A stretch of DNA of 64,000 bases, taken from Candidatus Cetobacterium colombiensis. Its GTDB lineage: Bacteria > Fusobacteriota > Fusobacteriia > Fusobacteriales > Fusobacteriaceae. The translations under genes were made by a program, and so were the position numbers. The notes below the pieces were generated by a model. The model was not told where the DNA came from, made no database searches, and worked only from the letters and a program-made list of their open reading frames with translations. The DNA lies in the NCBI RefSeq assembly GCF_033962415.1, contig NZ_JAVIKH010000010.1, positions 1 to 64,000 on the forward strand, written 5' to 3'. Of the stretch, positions 35,008 to 44,417 are shown piece by piece (the first letter of the stretch is position 1; each line of letters begins with the position of its first letter).

Positions 35008-36933
35008 TTATACATCCATAATTATAGGTAAAATAACCGGTGTTCTCTTTATTCTATTGTAGAAGAACTTTCCTGCTACATCTCTTACACTATTTTTTAT
35101 AACTGTCCAATCTTTTATTGCACTATTTTCAAACTCTTTTAACTTAACTTTTATTTGCTCATTAGCTTCATTTAAAATTTCGTCTGAATCTCTTGAATAA
35201 ACAAAACCTCTTGTTACAATATCAGGTCCACTTAATACTTTTCCTGTTTCTTTATCTAAAGCGAATACAACTATTACAACTCCGTCTTGAGATAACTGCT
35301 GTCTATCTTTTAATACTATGTGTCCTATATCTCCTACACCCAATCCATCAACTAAAGTTGCTCCAGCATTTACTTTACCTTTTATTTTGGCACTTGTTTT
35401 TGTCACTTCTACTTTACTTCCATTGGTTGCAATTACAATATTTCCTTTAGGAATTCCTGTTTCAATAGCTGTTTCTTTATGTGCTTTTAACATTTTAAAT
35501 TCTCCATGAACTGGCATAAAATGTTTAGGTCTAATTAAATTTAACATTAATTTTTGTTCTTCTTTACTTGCATGTCCTGAAACATGAATTCCTGCTATCT
35601 TCTTAAATACAACTTCTGCCTCATACTTTAAAAGACTATTTATATTATTTGATACAGCTCTTTCATTTCCAGGGATTGGCGTTGCAGATATAATTACTGT
35701 ATCTCCTTCTTTTACTTTTGTATGTTTATGCATATTTTTTGCAATTCTTGATAAGGCAGCCATTGGCTCTCCTTGAGTCCCTGTACAAAGTATAACAACT
35801 TTATTATCTCTCATTTTATCAACATCTGATAAGTTTACCATAATATTTTCAGGTAATTTTAAATATCCTAAAGTCGATGCTATATCAAAAACTTTAATTA
35901 AACTTCTTCCATCAATAGCTATTTTTCTTCCATGCTCGTGAGCAATATTAACTATTTGTTGAAGTCTATGAACATGAGATGCAAATGCTGCTATAATTAT
36001 TCTTCCTTTTGCTTTTGCAAATTCAACTTTAAAGGCTTCTCCAACACTTCTTTCAGATGGAGTAAATCCATCTATTTCAGAGTTTGTAGAATCTGAAAGT
36101 AGTAAATCTACCCCTTCTTCTCCAATTTGAGCAAGTCTTAAAAAGTCTACTCCATCTCCATCAACAGGTGTTAAATCAATTTTAAAGTCACCTGTATACA
36201 TTACTCTTCCTGCTGGAGTCGTTACTACAACCGCATATGCATCAGCTATTGAGTGAGTAACACCTACAAATTCAACTTCAAAGTATTTACCTACTTTAAT
36301 TTTATCTCTACCTTTAACTTCTCTCATTTTTGGAAGTATTTTCGAAACTTCTCCACTTTCAAATTTAGCTTTTATTAAAGCTAATGTTAACTTTCCACCA
36401 TGAAGAGGAACATTTTTATCAATTTTTTGATATAAGTATGGAACTGACCCTATATGATCTTCATGTCCATGAGTTATAAATAATCCTTTGATTTTATCTT
36501 TATTACTTTCTATATAGCTAAAATCAGGAATTACTAAATCAATTCCTAGTAATCCATCATCTGGGAATGTAACTCCAGAATCAATTATTATAATTTCATC
36601 TCTATATTGAACTAAAGTCATGTTTTTTCCAATTTCATCTAATCCACCTAAAGGAATAACATACATTTTTTCTTCCTTTTCAGTTTTTACAACAGCTTTC
36701 TTTATCTCTTCTTGATTTTCTACTTTTTTAACAGGTGCCTTTCTTTTTGGCGTATGTGGCACATGTGGTCTTTGTGTAGGTGCTACTTTTTCCTCTTGAA
36801 CCTTTTTTACTTCGTTTAAAGTTTCAACATTAGGATTTTTTTCTCCCTGTTTTGCTTTGTTATAATATTTTCTTCGTCTTGGTTTTTTCTTTGGTGTTTC
36901 TTTCTCCTTTTCAACAATATTTTCTAAATTCAT
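35008..36933 (-). CDS. rnj: Ribonuclease J with basic N-terminal extension
   Basis: RNase J is a zinc metallo-beta-lactamase/beta-CASP nuclease with 5'-exo and endonuclease activity in RNA decay and maturation. The metal motif THGHEDHIGS is near residue 155, MYTGDFKID near 245, LLSDSTNSEIDGF near 280 and HVSGHA near 450. 641 residues, about 85 more than B. subtilis RNase J1; the extra part is a Lys/Arg/Pro-rich N-terminus (PKKKPRRRKYYNKAKQGEK, then HVPHTPKRKAPVKK), probably disordered and RNA-binding. ATG behind GAGGAG. It overlaps PBP2 by 4 nt. Confidence 0.93.
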   Translation of the reverse strand: MNLENIVEKEKETPKKKPRRRKYYNKAKQGEKNPNVETLNEVKKVQEEKVAPTQRPHVPHTPKRKAPVKKVENQEEIKKAVVKTEKEEKMYVIPLGGLDEIGKNMTLVQYRDEIIIIDSGVTFPDDGLLGIDLVIPDFSYIESNKDKIKGLFITHGHEDHIGSVPYLYQKIDKNVPLHGGKLTLALIKAKFESGEVSKILPKMREVKGRDKIKVGKYFEVEFVGVTHSIADAYAVVVTTPAGRVMYTGDFKIDLTPVDGDGVDFLRLAQIGEEGVDLLLSDSTNSEIDGFTPSERSVGEAFKVEFAKAKGRIIIAAFASHVHRLQQIVNIAHEHGRKIAIDGRSLIKVFDIASTLGYLKLPENIMVNLSDVDKMRDNKVVILCTGTQGEPMAALSRIAKNMHKHTKVKEGDTVIISATPIPGNERAVSNNINSLLKYEAEVVFKKIAGIHVSGHASKEEQKLMLNLIRPKHFMPVHGEFKMLKAHKETAIETGIPKGNIVIATNGSKVEVTKTSAKIKGKVNAGATLVDGLGVGDIGHIVLKDRQQLSQDGVVIVVFALDKETGKVLSGPDIVTRGFVYSRDSDEILNEANEQIKVKLKEFENSAIKDWTVIKNSVRDVAGKFFYNRIKRTPVILPIIMDV

Positions 36934-38720
36934 TTCATCTCCTCATTGTAATATTCCAAATATTTGTCCACAAATTTTTTAGCAACTCCACCGGCAACAC
37001 TTCCTCCTCCTCCAGCTCCTTCTAACAGAACTGTGAAAACAATTTTAGGCTGTTTATCCGCTGGAAAATATCCCGCAACAAGAGCATGTGTTTCATCAAA
37101 TCTCGAGTTTTGAGCTGATCCACTTTTTGCTCCTATAACTAATCCAGGTGTTCTTAATGATTTTGTTGTTCCATTGTTTTTTTCTACAGTATTTATTAAT
37201 GCTTTATTTAAAGCATCATAATACCAACTAGGATAATTTGTTTCATATAAAATTTCAGGTTTTACTTCTATCTTATCATTACCATTTTCTAAATAATCTA
37301 CAACGTGTGGTACATAAGCTTTTCCTCTATTTGCAAGTCCCATGTATGATACTGCTACCTGCATTGGAGTAGCTAATAGATATCCTTGTCCTATTGATAA
37401 TATTATAGTATCCCCTTTAAACCATCCTTGTTTAAATCTTTTTCTTTTCCATTTTTCACTCGGTAATATTCCTGCTCTCTCTCCAAAAACATCTATTTTC
37501 GATAACTTTCCATATCCAAAATTTCCAGCAACGTCTACTATTGGTTCGTGACCAAATTGATCAGCAAATCTATAATAATAAGGATTTACTGATTCTATTA
37601 TAGATTTTTCAAAGTCAACAGTTCCGTGTCCACCTTTTTTCCAAGCCTTCCAGCTCCATTTTCCTATACTATAAACACCATTATCATAAATTTTAGTTTT
37701 TGGATCCAATCCATTATTAAAAAACGAAAACGCTGAAAACGGCTTAAATACAGACCCTGGTGGATATTCTCCTGATATACTTTTATTTGTTAATGGTTTT
37801 CTAGGATCATTTGTTATCTCATTCCACTCTTCAGTGGAAATCTTTGAACTAAATGTTGTCAATGAATAAGTAGGATAACTTACCATCGTTAATACTTTTC
37901 CTGTTTGTGCTTCAATTGCGATTAAAGCTCCTGAGAGCTTTTCCTCTTCAAAAATTTTTTCCATATACTTTTGTAATCTCATATCTAAAGACAAATGAAG
38001 GTTGTAACCTGGAACTGGATCTTTACTTTTTTCTATTTTTTGAGCTTTATTTAAAGCATTAACTTCTATGTAGTCGTATCCTGGTTTTCCTTTCATTTGT
38101 GAATCATACACTTTTTCAATACCTGTTTTTCCAACTATATCTCTTGGTGAGTATCCTTCTTCTTTCAAAGCTTCATATTCTTTTTCTGTTATTTTCTTTA
38201 CGTATCCTATTGTATGTGCTGCTAATGAATCATATATATATTTTCTTTTAGAATAGTTTTGAACTTCTAAATAAGGATAATCACCTATTTTTTCCATAAG
38301 CTTATGAGCTAAATTTAAATCTAAATCTTCGATTAGAATATTTTCTTTTGTATAAGGTACAATTTCTCCATATTTGATCCTTCTTTGTAAATAATCTTCA
38401 GTATAACCTGTAACTTTACTCATCTCTTGAAGTTGTTCTTCTGTAACAGTTCTTTGATTTAAATAAACTAGTCTATATCCTAAAGTATTTGTTACAATAA
38501 GTTCTCCATTAGAATCATATATATTTCCTCTTTCTGCATCAATTTTTCTTAATTTAACTCTATTTTTTTGAGCTAAATAATTATATTTATCTTTTTGTAA
38601 GATTTGTAAATACGCCATTCTGCTTCCTAGTAATATAAATACTAAAAAAACAAATACTTTATATATTTCCCCTCTAAATTCAAAGTTTTTACCCAATTTT
38701 ATTCCAAGATCTTTTTTCAC
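36930..38720 (-). CDS. mrdA: Penicillin-binding protein 2 (peptidoglycan transpeptidase of the elongasome)
   Basis: Class B PBP that cross-links peptidoglycan during elongation. N-terminal membrane anchor (about 20-42), dimerisation domain, and transpeptidase domain with the active Ser in GSVFKPFSAF (near 322), SVNPYYY near 370 and KSG in IGAKSGSAQ near 532. 596 residues. GTG start with GAGGAG 9 nt upstream, overlapping the mreD-like stop (GTGA). RodA is not in this window. Confidence 0.93.
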   Translation of the reverse strand: MKKDLGIKLGKNFEFRGEIYKVFVFLVFILLGSRMAYLQILQKDKYNYLAQKNRVKLRKIDAERGNIYDSNGELIVTNTLGYRLVYLNQRTVTEEQLQEMSKVTGYTEDYLQRRIKYGEIVPYTKENILIEDLDLNLAHKLMEKIGDYPYLEVQNYSKRKYIYDSLAAHTIGYVKKITEKEYEALKEEGYSPRDIVGKTGIEKVYDSQMKGKPGYDYIEVNALNKAQKIEKSKDPVPGYNLHLSLDMRLQKYMEKIFEEEKLSGALIAIEAQTGKVLTMVSYPTYSLTTFSSKISTEEWNEITNDPRKPLTNKSISGEYPPGSVFKPFSAFSFFNNGLDPKTKIYDNGVYSIGKWSWKAWKKGGHGTVDFEKSIIESVNPYYYRFADQFGHEPIVDVAGNFGYGKLSKIDVFGERAGILPSEKWKRKRFKQGWFKGDTIILSIGQGYLLATPMQVAVSYMGLANRGKAYVPHVVDYLENGNDKIEVKPEILYETNYPSWYYDALNKALINTVEKNNGTTKSLRTPGLVIGAKSGSAQNSRFDETHALVAGYFPADKQPKIVFTVLLEGAGGGGSVAGGVAKKFVDKYLEYYNEEMK

Positions 38721-39112
38721 TTAGTTGCTCTCCTCATATATAAAAAATTAATTACAAAATAAATTGCTGACAGAAATAGTATATTAACTATTACAAATGG
38801 ACTTTTTATAAAAAATTTCCAAGCTAAAATTTGTAAAAGTGATAGTATATAAATATTTCCAACATTATAATCAAAATTTATAAAATATAAGTGATAAAAA
38901 ACTATATTTATTCCTACGAATAAAAAAGCAAAAGCTGGTTCCCTTGAATGTAGAGCTAATATAATTGCTAATATTGGAAATAAAAATGCTATTTTTTTAT
39001 CTTTTCTATAAGATAAATAAGCCAAATAAGGCATTATTAAAAATCCTTTCGATGTTGTTTGAGGAATGTTATCCAATATAAAAACAAATAAAATTGAGAT
39101 AAAATCTAGCAT
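38717..39112 (-). CDS. MreD-like membrane protein
   Basis: 131 residues, almost wholly hydrophobic, with four to five membrane segments (about 1-20, 38-58, 60-80, 88-105, 107-128). Sequence identity to MreD cannot be shown by eye; size, topology and position directly before PBP2 suggest it. The ATG at 39112 follows AAGGAGTG; a GTG 6 nt earlier is part of that site. mreB and mreC are not adjacent. Confidence 0.6.
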   Translation of the reverse strand: MLDFISILFVFILDNIPQTTSKGFLIMPYLAYLSYRKDKKIAFLFPILAIILALHSREPAFAFLFVGINIVFYHLYFINFDYNVGNIYILSLLQILAWKFFIKSPFVIVNILFLSAIYFVINFLYMRRATK

Positions 39113-39130
39113 TTTCACTCCTTTATAAAA

Positions 39131-40132
39131 TTAGTCTATTAAAATATTTATCTTGTTATTTAAACTATTGTTTTCTAACATATTAGTTATGTTTAATTTT
39201 TTTCCAATTTTCAGTGCTGTATAATAATCTTCACTATTATATTCTATAACTGACTTTTCTAATTTTTTAGATTCCTCTTTTAAACTTACATTTTTATATC
39301 CTGAACTTTCTAACTCTTTTAAAGCAGCCTTTGCTTCTGCTGAAGTTCCTTTTATTTCAAGTTTAAAATCAATATCTTTTTCTCTACCTAAAATCAATAC
39401 TACACTAGCTAAAGTTGGAATATCGCTATCTTCTTTTATTTTAAAATACTTTTCATTAACATTTAATAAAATATTTTCAACATTTTCTTTACTTATTTCG
39501 TTAATTTTAATTAAACTAAAATTTGTATTTTTTTCATAATTTGCTGCTGTATAAGTTAACGATAGTTTATTTTTTAAATTTTCTCCAGTTTTTCTAGCAT
39601 ATCCACCAATACCATTAGCATTTAAAATATCAACAACTAAATTGCTTGATCCTTTTAATTCTCCACCATATAAATCTGCAAATAAAGATTGCGTTCCAGA
39701 TGTTAATATATATTTTTTATCATCTATAACCATCTCTGGAATATTTCTTGCATTTTTTACATTAAGAGATATTTCACTATATTTAATTACTTTATAATTT
39801 TGAATTTTTTCAGGTAAAAAATTGTTTATAGAATCTATAACCATCTTATAATTTTTTGAATCAACTAGTTTTTCTATAGTTGTTTCTTTATCTACTTGAA
39901 CATCAAAAGGTATTTTTACTGCCAGTTTATCTTCATACACTACAATAATATTATTTTTTCCAATTATTGCGTATCTATCCCATTTTTCTAAAGTTTTATT
40001 ACTTTTATTTAAATTATATGTTAAAAATATTCCTAGTACAGCAATTACTATTATTGCTAATAATAATCCACCTAACGCTTTTCCTGTTCTTTTATTTTTT
40101 CTTTTAATCCCTTTTTCCCTTCTCATTTGCAA
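39131..40132 (-). CDS. LytR_C-domain membrane protein
   Basis: A basic cytoplasmic N-terminus (RREKGIKRKNKRTGK), one membrane helix (about 18-42, GGLLLAIIVIAVLGIFLTY) and an extracytoplasmic part of about 290 residues. The segment 165-250 (LVVDILNANGIGGYARKTGE, SLTYTAANYEKNTNFSL, SVVLILGR) matches the LytR_C pattern found at the end of LytR-CpsA-Psr proteins; no LCP domain is present. A second similar beta-alpha unit follows (EAKAALKELESSGYKNVSL). TTG at 40132 is 7 nt after AAAGGAG and is taken as start; the ATG at 40126 is possible. Probably envelope-related. Confidence 0.72.
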   Translation of the reverse strand: MQMRREKGIKRKNKRTGKALGGLLLAIIVIAVLGIFLTYNLNKSNKTLEKWDRYAIIGKNNIIVVYEDKLAVKIPFDVQVDKETTIEKLVDSKNYKMVIDSINNFLPEKIQNYKVIKYSEISLNVKNARNIPEMVIDDKKYILTSGTQSLFADLYGGELKGSSNLVVDILNANGIGGYARKTGENLKNKLSLTYTAANYEKNTNFSLIKINEISKENVENILLNVNEKYFKIKEDSDIPTLASVVLILGREKDIDFKLEIKGTSAEAKAALKELESSGYKNVSLKEESKKLEKSVIEYNSEDYYTALKIGKKLNITNMLENNSLNNKINILID

Positions 40133-41423
40133 TTAGTAGCTCCTTTTCTAAATTTGAAATTTCAACTTTTACTAATTCATTTACACTTGATTTTGCGTTT
40201 AAAGTTTTTACTCTTAAATAATTTTCACTGTATCCATAAGAACATCCATCCTCTTTGATTTCTTCAACTAAAACTTCTAGTTCTTTTCCTATATACTTTT
40301 CACGTCTTTCTTTACTCATTTCTTTTCTTAAATTCTCTAATATTTCAGCTCTTTTTTTCTTTATATTTCCATCTATTTTATCTGTAAATGTACTTGCTAA
40401 AGTTTTTTCTCTATCTGAATATTGGAAAACATGTAAATCTGAAAATCCAATGCTTTTTATAACATTATAAGTATTTTCAAACATTTCATCTGTTTCTCCA
40501 GGGAATCCAACTATAACATCAGCTGTATATTCCATATTTTCTACATTGTCTCTTAATTTTAACAATCTCTCTTGAATAAGTTCTGCTCCGTAATTTCTTC
40601 TCATTCTTTCTAAAACTGTATTATCACAAGACTGTAAAGAGATATGTAAATGTGGCATTAATTTTTTATTTTCCCTCATAATTTCTATAAATTTATCAGA
40701 AATTTTATCTGGATACATTGATCCTATTCTAACCCTTTCAACACCAGGTTGCTTTACAACTGTTTCTAAAAGTGTTTCTAAATTAACATTTGCCTCTAGA
40801 TCTTCTCCATAAGCTCCTAAATTTATTCCAATTATAATAAACTCTTTAAATCCTTCTTTTGTTAAAACTTCAATCTCTTTACAAATACTTTCTAATGAAC
40901 GTGATCTGCTTTTTCCTCTTCCAAAAGGTATTTTACAATAAGAGCAAAAATTATTACATCCATCTTGGATTTTTATATAAGCTCTTGACATTTCTCTTAA
41001 TGTCGCAAACTCATACTCTTCATATTTTCTTTCTTCAAAAATATTTTCTGTTAATATTTTTGATTTTTTATTTTCAATATCTTTAATAAAATCAACTAAA
41101 CCACTTTTATTACTATTTCCAACAACAAAATCGATTTCTTCAATTTCTAATAATTCTTTAGAATTTGTTTGAGCATAACACCCAGTTACTATAACTATTG
41201 ATTCTGGATTCATTTTTTTAGCTCTTCTTAAGACATTTCTTGTTTTCTTATCTGCAACACTTGTTACTGTACACGAATTTACAATATAAATATCCGATTC
41301 ATTTTCAAAATTTTCTTCTTCGTAACCTATGTTTATTAATTGATTTTTGATACTTTCACTTTCATACTGATTAACTTTACATCCTAAAGTATAAAAAGCC
41401 ACTTTTTTATTTTTAAAATTCAT
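40104..41423 (-). CDS. mtaB: tRNA t6A methylthiotransferase MtaB
   Basis: Radical SAM enzyme that turns t6A37 into ms2t6A37 in tRNAs. The N-terminal cluster cysteines are in TLGCKVNQYES, NSCTVTS and TGCYAQ; the radical SAM triad is CNNFCSYCKIP near 152; a TRAM domain ends the protein (about 370-430). LGCKVNQYES is typical of MtaB rather than MiaB (LGCQMN). 439 residues. ATG after GGAGGAATATTAGTAA (spacing long). It overlaps rsmE by 11 nt. TsaC at 1 kb makes its substrate modification. Confidence 0.94.
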   Translation of the reverse strand: MNFKNKKVAFYTLGCKVNQYESESIKNQLINIGYEEENFENESDIYIVNSCTVTSVADKKTRNVLRRAKKMNPESIVIVTGCYAQTNSKELLEIEEIDFVVGNSNKSGLVDFIKDIENKKSKILTENIFEERKYEEYEFATLREMSRAYIKIQDGCNNFCSYCKIPFGRGKSRSRSLESICKEIEVLTKEGFKEFIIIGINLGAYGEDLEANVNLETLLETVVKQPGVERVRIGSMYPDKISDKFIEIMRENKKLMPHLHISLQSCDNTVLERMRRNYGAELIQERLLKLRDNVENMEYTADVIVGFPGETDEMFENTYNVIKSIGFSDLHVFQYSDREKTLASTFTDKIDGNIKKKRAEILENLRKEMSKERREKYIGKELEVLVEEIKEDGCSYGYSENYLRVKTLNAKSSVNELVKVEISNLEKELLIANEKGKRD

Positions 41424-42123
41424 TTACTAATATTCCTCCTACTATAATCGAGGCTGTTTCAGCTCTTAATATTCTTTTACCAAGAGAAACTGGAGTAACT
41501 CCATTTTCTTTTAAGAACTCTATCTCCTCTTTTTCAAATCCCCCCTCTGGACCAATTATATATAAAACCCTTTTAGGTTTATTCTCTATTTTTTTCAAAA
41601 TATTTTTTAAAGAATTTTCCTCTTCACACTCATATGGAACTAAAGCTAAATCATAATCTTTAAAATTTATATTTGAAAGCTTTTGAGGTTCACCTATTTC
41701 TACTAACTTTACAGCTTGACACTGCTTTGTTGCTTCTTTTACAATTAAATCCCACTTATCTTTCTTTTCTGTAAGTTTAGCAACACCTCTCTTAGTTAAA
41801 AGGGGCGTTATTTTCGATACTCCTATTTCTGTAAGTTTTTGTATTGTTAAATCCATTTTATCATTTTTCAAAATTCCAATAGCTGCTTCTATATATACTG
41901 GTGAAGAAAATCTATCCTCATTTTTTTCTAATATTTTTGCTTCAATTATTTTTTTTTCCACAGATAGTATTTCACAAATATACTCAAATTCACCATCAAC
42001 AGCCCTTATAGTTTCACCAACTTTTACTCTAAAAGCATTTTTTAAATGATTAATATCATTTTTATCAACTATTTCTATAATTTCATTTGCTATATTGTCT
42101 TTAGATATTATAACACTTATCAT
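41413..42123 (-). CDS. rsmE: 16S rRNA m3U1498 methyltransferase RsmE
   Basis: SPOUT-class methyltransferase acting on 16S U1498. Motifs: LYIIGPEGGFEKEEI near 180 and LGKRILRAETASII near 210 form the SAM-binding knot; QKLTEIGVSKITPLLTKRG near 95. 236 residues. ATG after AGGAG. It lies between an Rrf2 regulator and mtaB. Confidence 0.95.
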   Translation of the reverse strand: MISVIISKDNIANEIIEIVDKNDINHLKNAFRVKVGETIRAVDGEFEYICEILSVEKKIIEAKILEKNEDRFSSPVYIEAAIGILKNDKMDLTIQKLTEIGVSKITPLLTKRGVAKLTEKKDKWDLIVKEATKQCQAVKLVEIGEPQKLSNINFKDYDLALVPYECEEENSLKNILKKIENKPKRVLYIIGPEGGFEKEEIEFLKENGVTPVSLGKRILRAETASIIVGGILVNEF

Positions 42124-42132
42124 TATAAACTC

Positions 42133-42558
42133 CTATATCATATCCTTATTTTTTATTAACTCTGCCAGAGTTGTATCCTCTAAAATTTTAGTCATTGCTA
42201 TATCCAATTTACTCCATATACAAGTTGTCGAACATTCATCATCTACACATGAGCAATTTTTTGTTTTATTATTTTCATTACAATCAATAACTTTAACTTC
42301 ATCATCTAAAATTTTGTAAAGTTCATGTAATGTTATATCTTCAGGCTGCATTGAAAGTTTGTAACCTCCATTTGGTCCCCTTTTTCCTTGAATTATATTT
42401 TCATTTTTTAATTTAAATAAAATTTGTTCTAAATATTGTACAGAAATATCTTCTGATTCAGATATTTCTTTTATACGAGCTAAGTTTCCTTTTTGAGACG
42501 CTTCTGCTATATAAACTAATGCTTTTACGCCATATCTAACTTTTGTACTTATTTTCAT
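42133..42558 (-). CDS. Rrf2-family transcriptional regulator
   Basis: Winged helix (1-80) starting MKISTKVRYGVKALVYIAEA with VQYLEQILFKLKNENII and GPNGGYKL, typical of Rrf2/IscR/NsrR/CymR. Five cysteines lie in residues 94-113 (DCNENNKTKNCSCVDDECSTTC), more than the three of IscR, so it may bind an Fe-S cluster. No isc/suf operon is next to it in this window. ATG after AGGAG. Confidence 0.9.
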   Translation of the reverse strand: MKISTKVRYGVKALVYIAEASQKGNLARIKEISESEDISVQYLEQILFKLKNENIIQGKRGPNGGYKLSMQPEDITLHELYKILDDEVKVIDCNENNKTKNCSCVDDECSTTCIWSKLDIAMTKILEDTTLAELIKNKDMI

Positions 42559-42562
42559 CCTC

Positions 42563-43552
42563 TTACTCCTTTATCTCAAAATGATTATAAGCTTTTTCTG
42601 TAACCATTCTACCACGACTAGTTCTTTTTATATAACCAATTTTAACTAAATAAGGTTCATAAACTTCCTCTATTGTTCTTCTATCTTCACCTAACATAAG
42701 AGCTAAAGTTTCTACTCCAACTGGTCCACCACCATAGTTATCAATTATAGATCTTATTATATCTCTATCTAATTCATCTAAACCGTGTTTATCAACACCT
42801 AAAATGTTTAAAGCCTTTACAGTACTACTTAAATTTATAACTCCATTACCTCTAATTTCACAATAGTCTCTAACTCTTTTTAAAAGTCTATTTGCTATTC
42901 TTGGAGTTCCTCTACTTCTAAGAGCTATTTCTTTTGCTCCCTCTTCTTCAACTTTTACTCCTAAAAGAGCTCCTCCTCTTTTCACAATTCCTTCTAGTTC
43001 ATCTTCTTTGTAGTAATCCATTCTATGAACTACTCCAAATCTATCTCTTAAAGGCGAACTTAAAAGTCCTGCTCTAGTAGTTGCCCCTATTAAAGTAAAC
43101 GGTGGTAATTCAATTCTTATAGATCTAGCCGAAGGGCCTTTTCCTATTATTATATCCAATTCACCATCTTCCATTGCAGGATATAGTATTTCCTCAACTG
43201 AAGTATTTAATCTGTGAATTTCATCAATAAATAATATATCATTTTCTTCTAAAGATGTTAAAATAGCTGCTAAATCGCCTGCTTTATCTAATATCGGACC
43301 TGAAGTTATTTTTAAGTTAACACCCATTTCTGTTGCGATTACACCAGCTAAAGTTGTTTTCCCTAATCCAGGAGGACCATATAATAGAATGTGATCTATA
43401 CAACCTCCTCTTCTTTTTGCTGCTTCTATAAAAATTTCCATTTTTTCTTTTAGAGATTCTTGGCCGATATATTCTGATAGGCGTTTGGGTCTTAGACTTT
43501 TCTGAACCTCTCCTTCAAACTCTAATTCTTCATTAGAAACTATTCTATTCAT
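42563..43552 (-). CDS. ruvB: Holliday junction helicase RuvB
   Basis: AAA+ motor of RuvAB branch migration. Walker [13 protein letters not shown] (near 60), Walker [10 protein letters not shown] (near 108), sensor [19 protein letters not shown] (near 155) and the C-terminal winged helix with SRGRMVT. 329 residues. ATG behind AAGGAG. RuvA and RuvC are not in this window. Confidence 0.97.
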   Translation of the reverse strand: MNRIVSNEELEFEGEVQKSLRPKRLSEYIGQESLKEKMEIFIEAAKRRGGCIDHILLYGPPGLGKTTLAGVIATEMGVNLKITSGPILDKAGDLAAILTSLEENDILFIDEIHRLNTSVEEILYPAMEDGELDIIIGKGPSARSIRIELPPFTLIGATTRAGLLSSPLRDRFGVVHRMDYYKEDELEGIVKRGGALLGVKVEEEGAKEIALRSRGTPRIANRLLKRVRDYCEIRGNGVINLSSTVKALNILGVDKHGLDELDRDIIRSIIDNYGGGPVGVETLALMLGEDRRTIEEVYEPYLVKIGYIKRTSRGRMVTEKAYNHFEIKE

Positions 43553-43563
43553 TTTATTTCTCC

Positions 43564-44166
43564 TTAAACTAGTACCGTTATTATGAATTGTACAATACCG
43601 ATAACTCCACCTAAAACTGCTCCAATCAATTCAATATGCTTCAACTCTTTTTTAGCTAAAGAAAACGTTATTCTTTCTAGCTCTTCTAAAGAAAATGCAT
43701 CTACTTTTTCAACTATAATTTCTTTAAAATCAACATTTTTTTCTAAAGTTTCAAATAACATGGAAATTATTTGATCTTTATTTTCCATTATAGATCCTTT
43801 TATAGCTTCTTTTATCTTTTTTAACGCTGACTCATTTAAAAACATAGCTAACATAGGAAACTTTGTAGTTATTTCTGTTGCAAGTTTTTTTTCTAAAATA
43901 TTATCAATTACTCTTTCCATTTCTACATCTAAATTAGCTTTTTCTAATTTTTTTGTTATATCTTCCATTGAAATTAATTCTTTTTGAATAGTATCAGCTA
44001 AAGTTAAACCAATCTCATGTCTTCTTTTAGGAATCAATCCTTGAATTTTAAAAAAACCTAAATTTATTTCTTCATATGGCTTAAATAACATTTTTATTGC
44101 AATATAGTTTGTAACCCATCCAATCATTGAACCAATAACAATTAAAAGTATCGCTTTTACTAACAT
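43564..44166 (-). CDS. DUF445-family membrane protein (YheB-like)
   Basis: 200 residues with a membrane segment at each end (about 3-24, ending in the family motif [18 protein letters not shown], and 178-199). [18 protein letters not shown] near 45 is also typical. The region between is helical and charged. Function unknown in the family. ATG behind AAGGTGAGG. First gene after the promoter at 44212-44240. Confidence 0.88.
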   Translation of the reverse strand: MLVKAILLIVIGSMIGWVTNYIAIKMLFKPYEEINLGFFKIQGLIPKRRHEIGLTLADTIQKELISMEDITKKLEKANLDVEMERVIDNILEKKLATEITTKFPMLAMFLNESALKKIKEAIKGSIMENKDQIISMLFETLEKNVDFKEIIVEKVDAFSLEELERITFSLAKKELKHIELIGAVLGGVIGIVQFIITVLV

Positions 44167-44211
44167 TTCCTCACCTTTTCAATTCTTTATCTGTTTTATA
44201 AATTATTATTT

Positions 44212-44240
44212 ATTATACCATTTTATATTTATATCTCCAA
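44212..44240 (-). promoter_or_regulatory. Promoter at the head of the DUF445-ruvB cluster
   Basis: On the minus strand TTGGAG (44235-44240), a 17-nt spacer and a perfect TATAAT (44212-44217). The 251-nt gap to rny also holds a GTGTT-ac-AACAC palindrome (44310-44321) and the rny terminator. Confidence 0.7.
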
Positions 44241-44376
44241 TACATTTTTTGTCCTTTTACTCTAGAAAATTCAATGTTTTTCAATTTTTTCTTGCATTAT
44301 TTTTCCCTTGTGTTACAACACTTCAATTTAATATTCTTTAAAAGATTGTGAATTTAAATTAAATCCTATTAAAATT

Positions 44377-44408
44377 AAAAAAAGGAGAAATTTTACTTTC
44401 TCCTTTTT
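44377..44408 (-). terminator. Intrinsic terminator after rny
   Basis: On the minus strand AAAAAGGAGAAA / TTTCTCCTTTTT stem followed by T-rich sequence, 10 nt past the rny stop. Confidence 0.85.
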
Positions 44409-44417
44409 TAATTAAAT

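Noticed and set aside
44251..44277. Eight-codon minus-strand frame (MQEKIEKH) with an AAGGGA upstream, a possible leader peptide
   Set aside because: It lies upstream of the promoter at 44212-44240, so it would not be in the ruvB-cluster transcript, and such short frames are common by chance.
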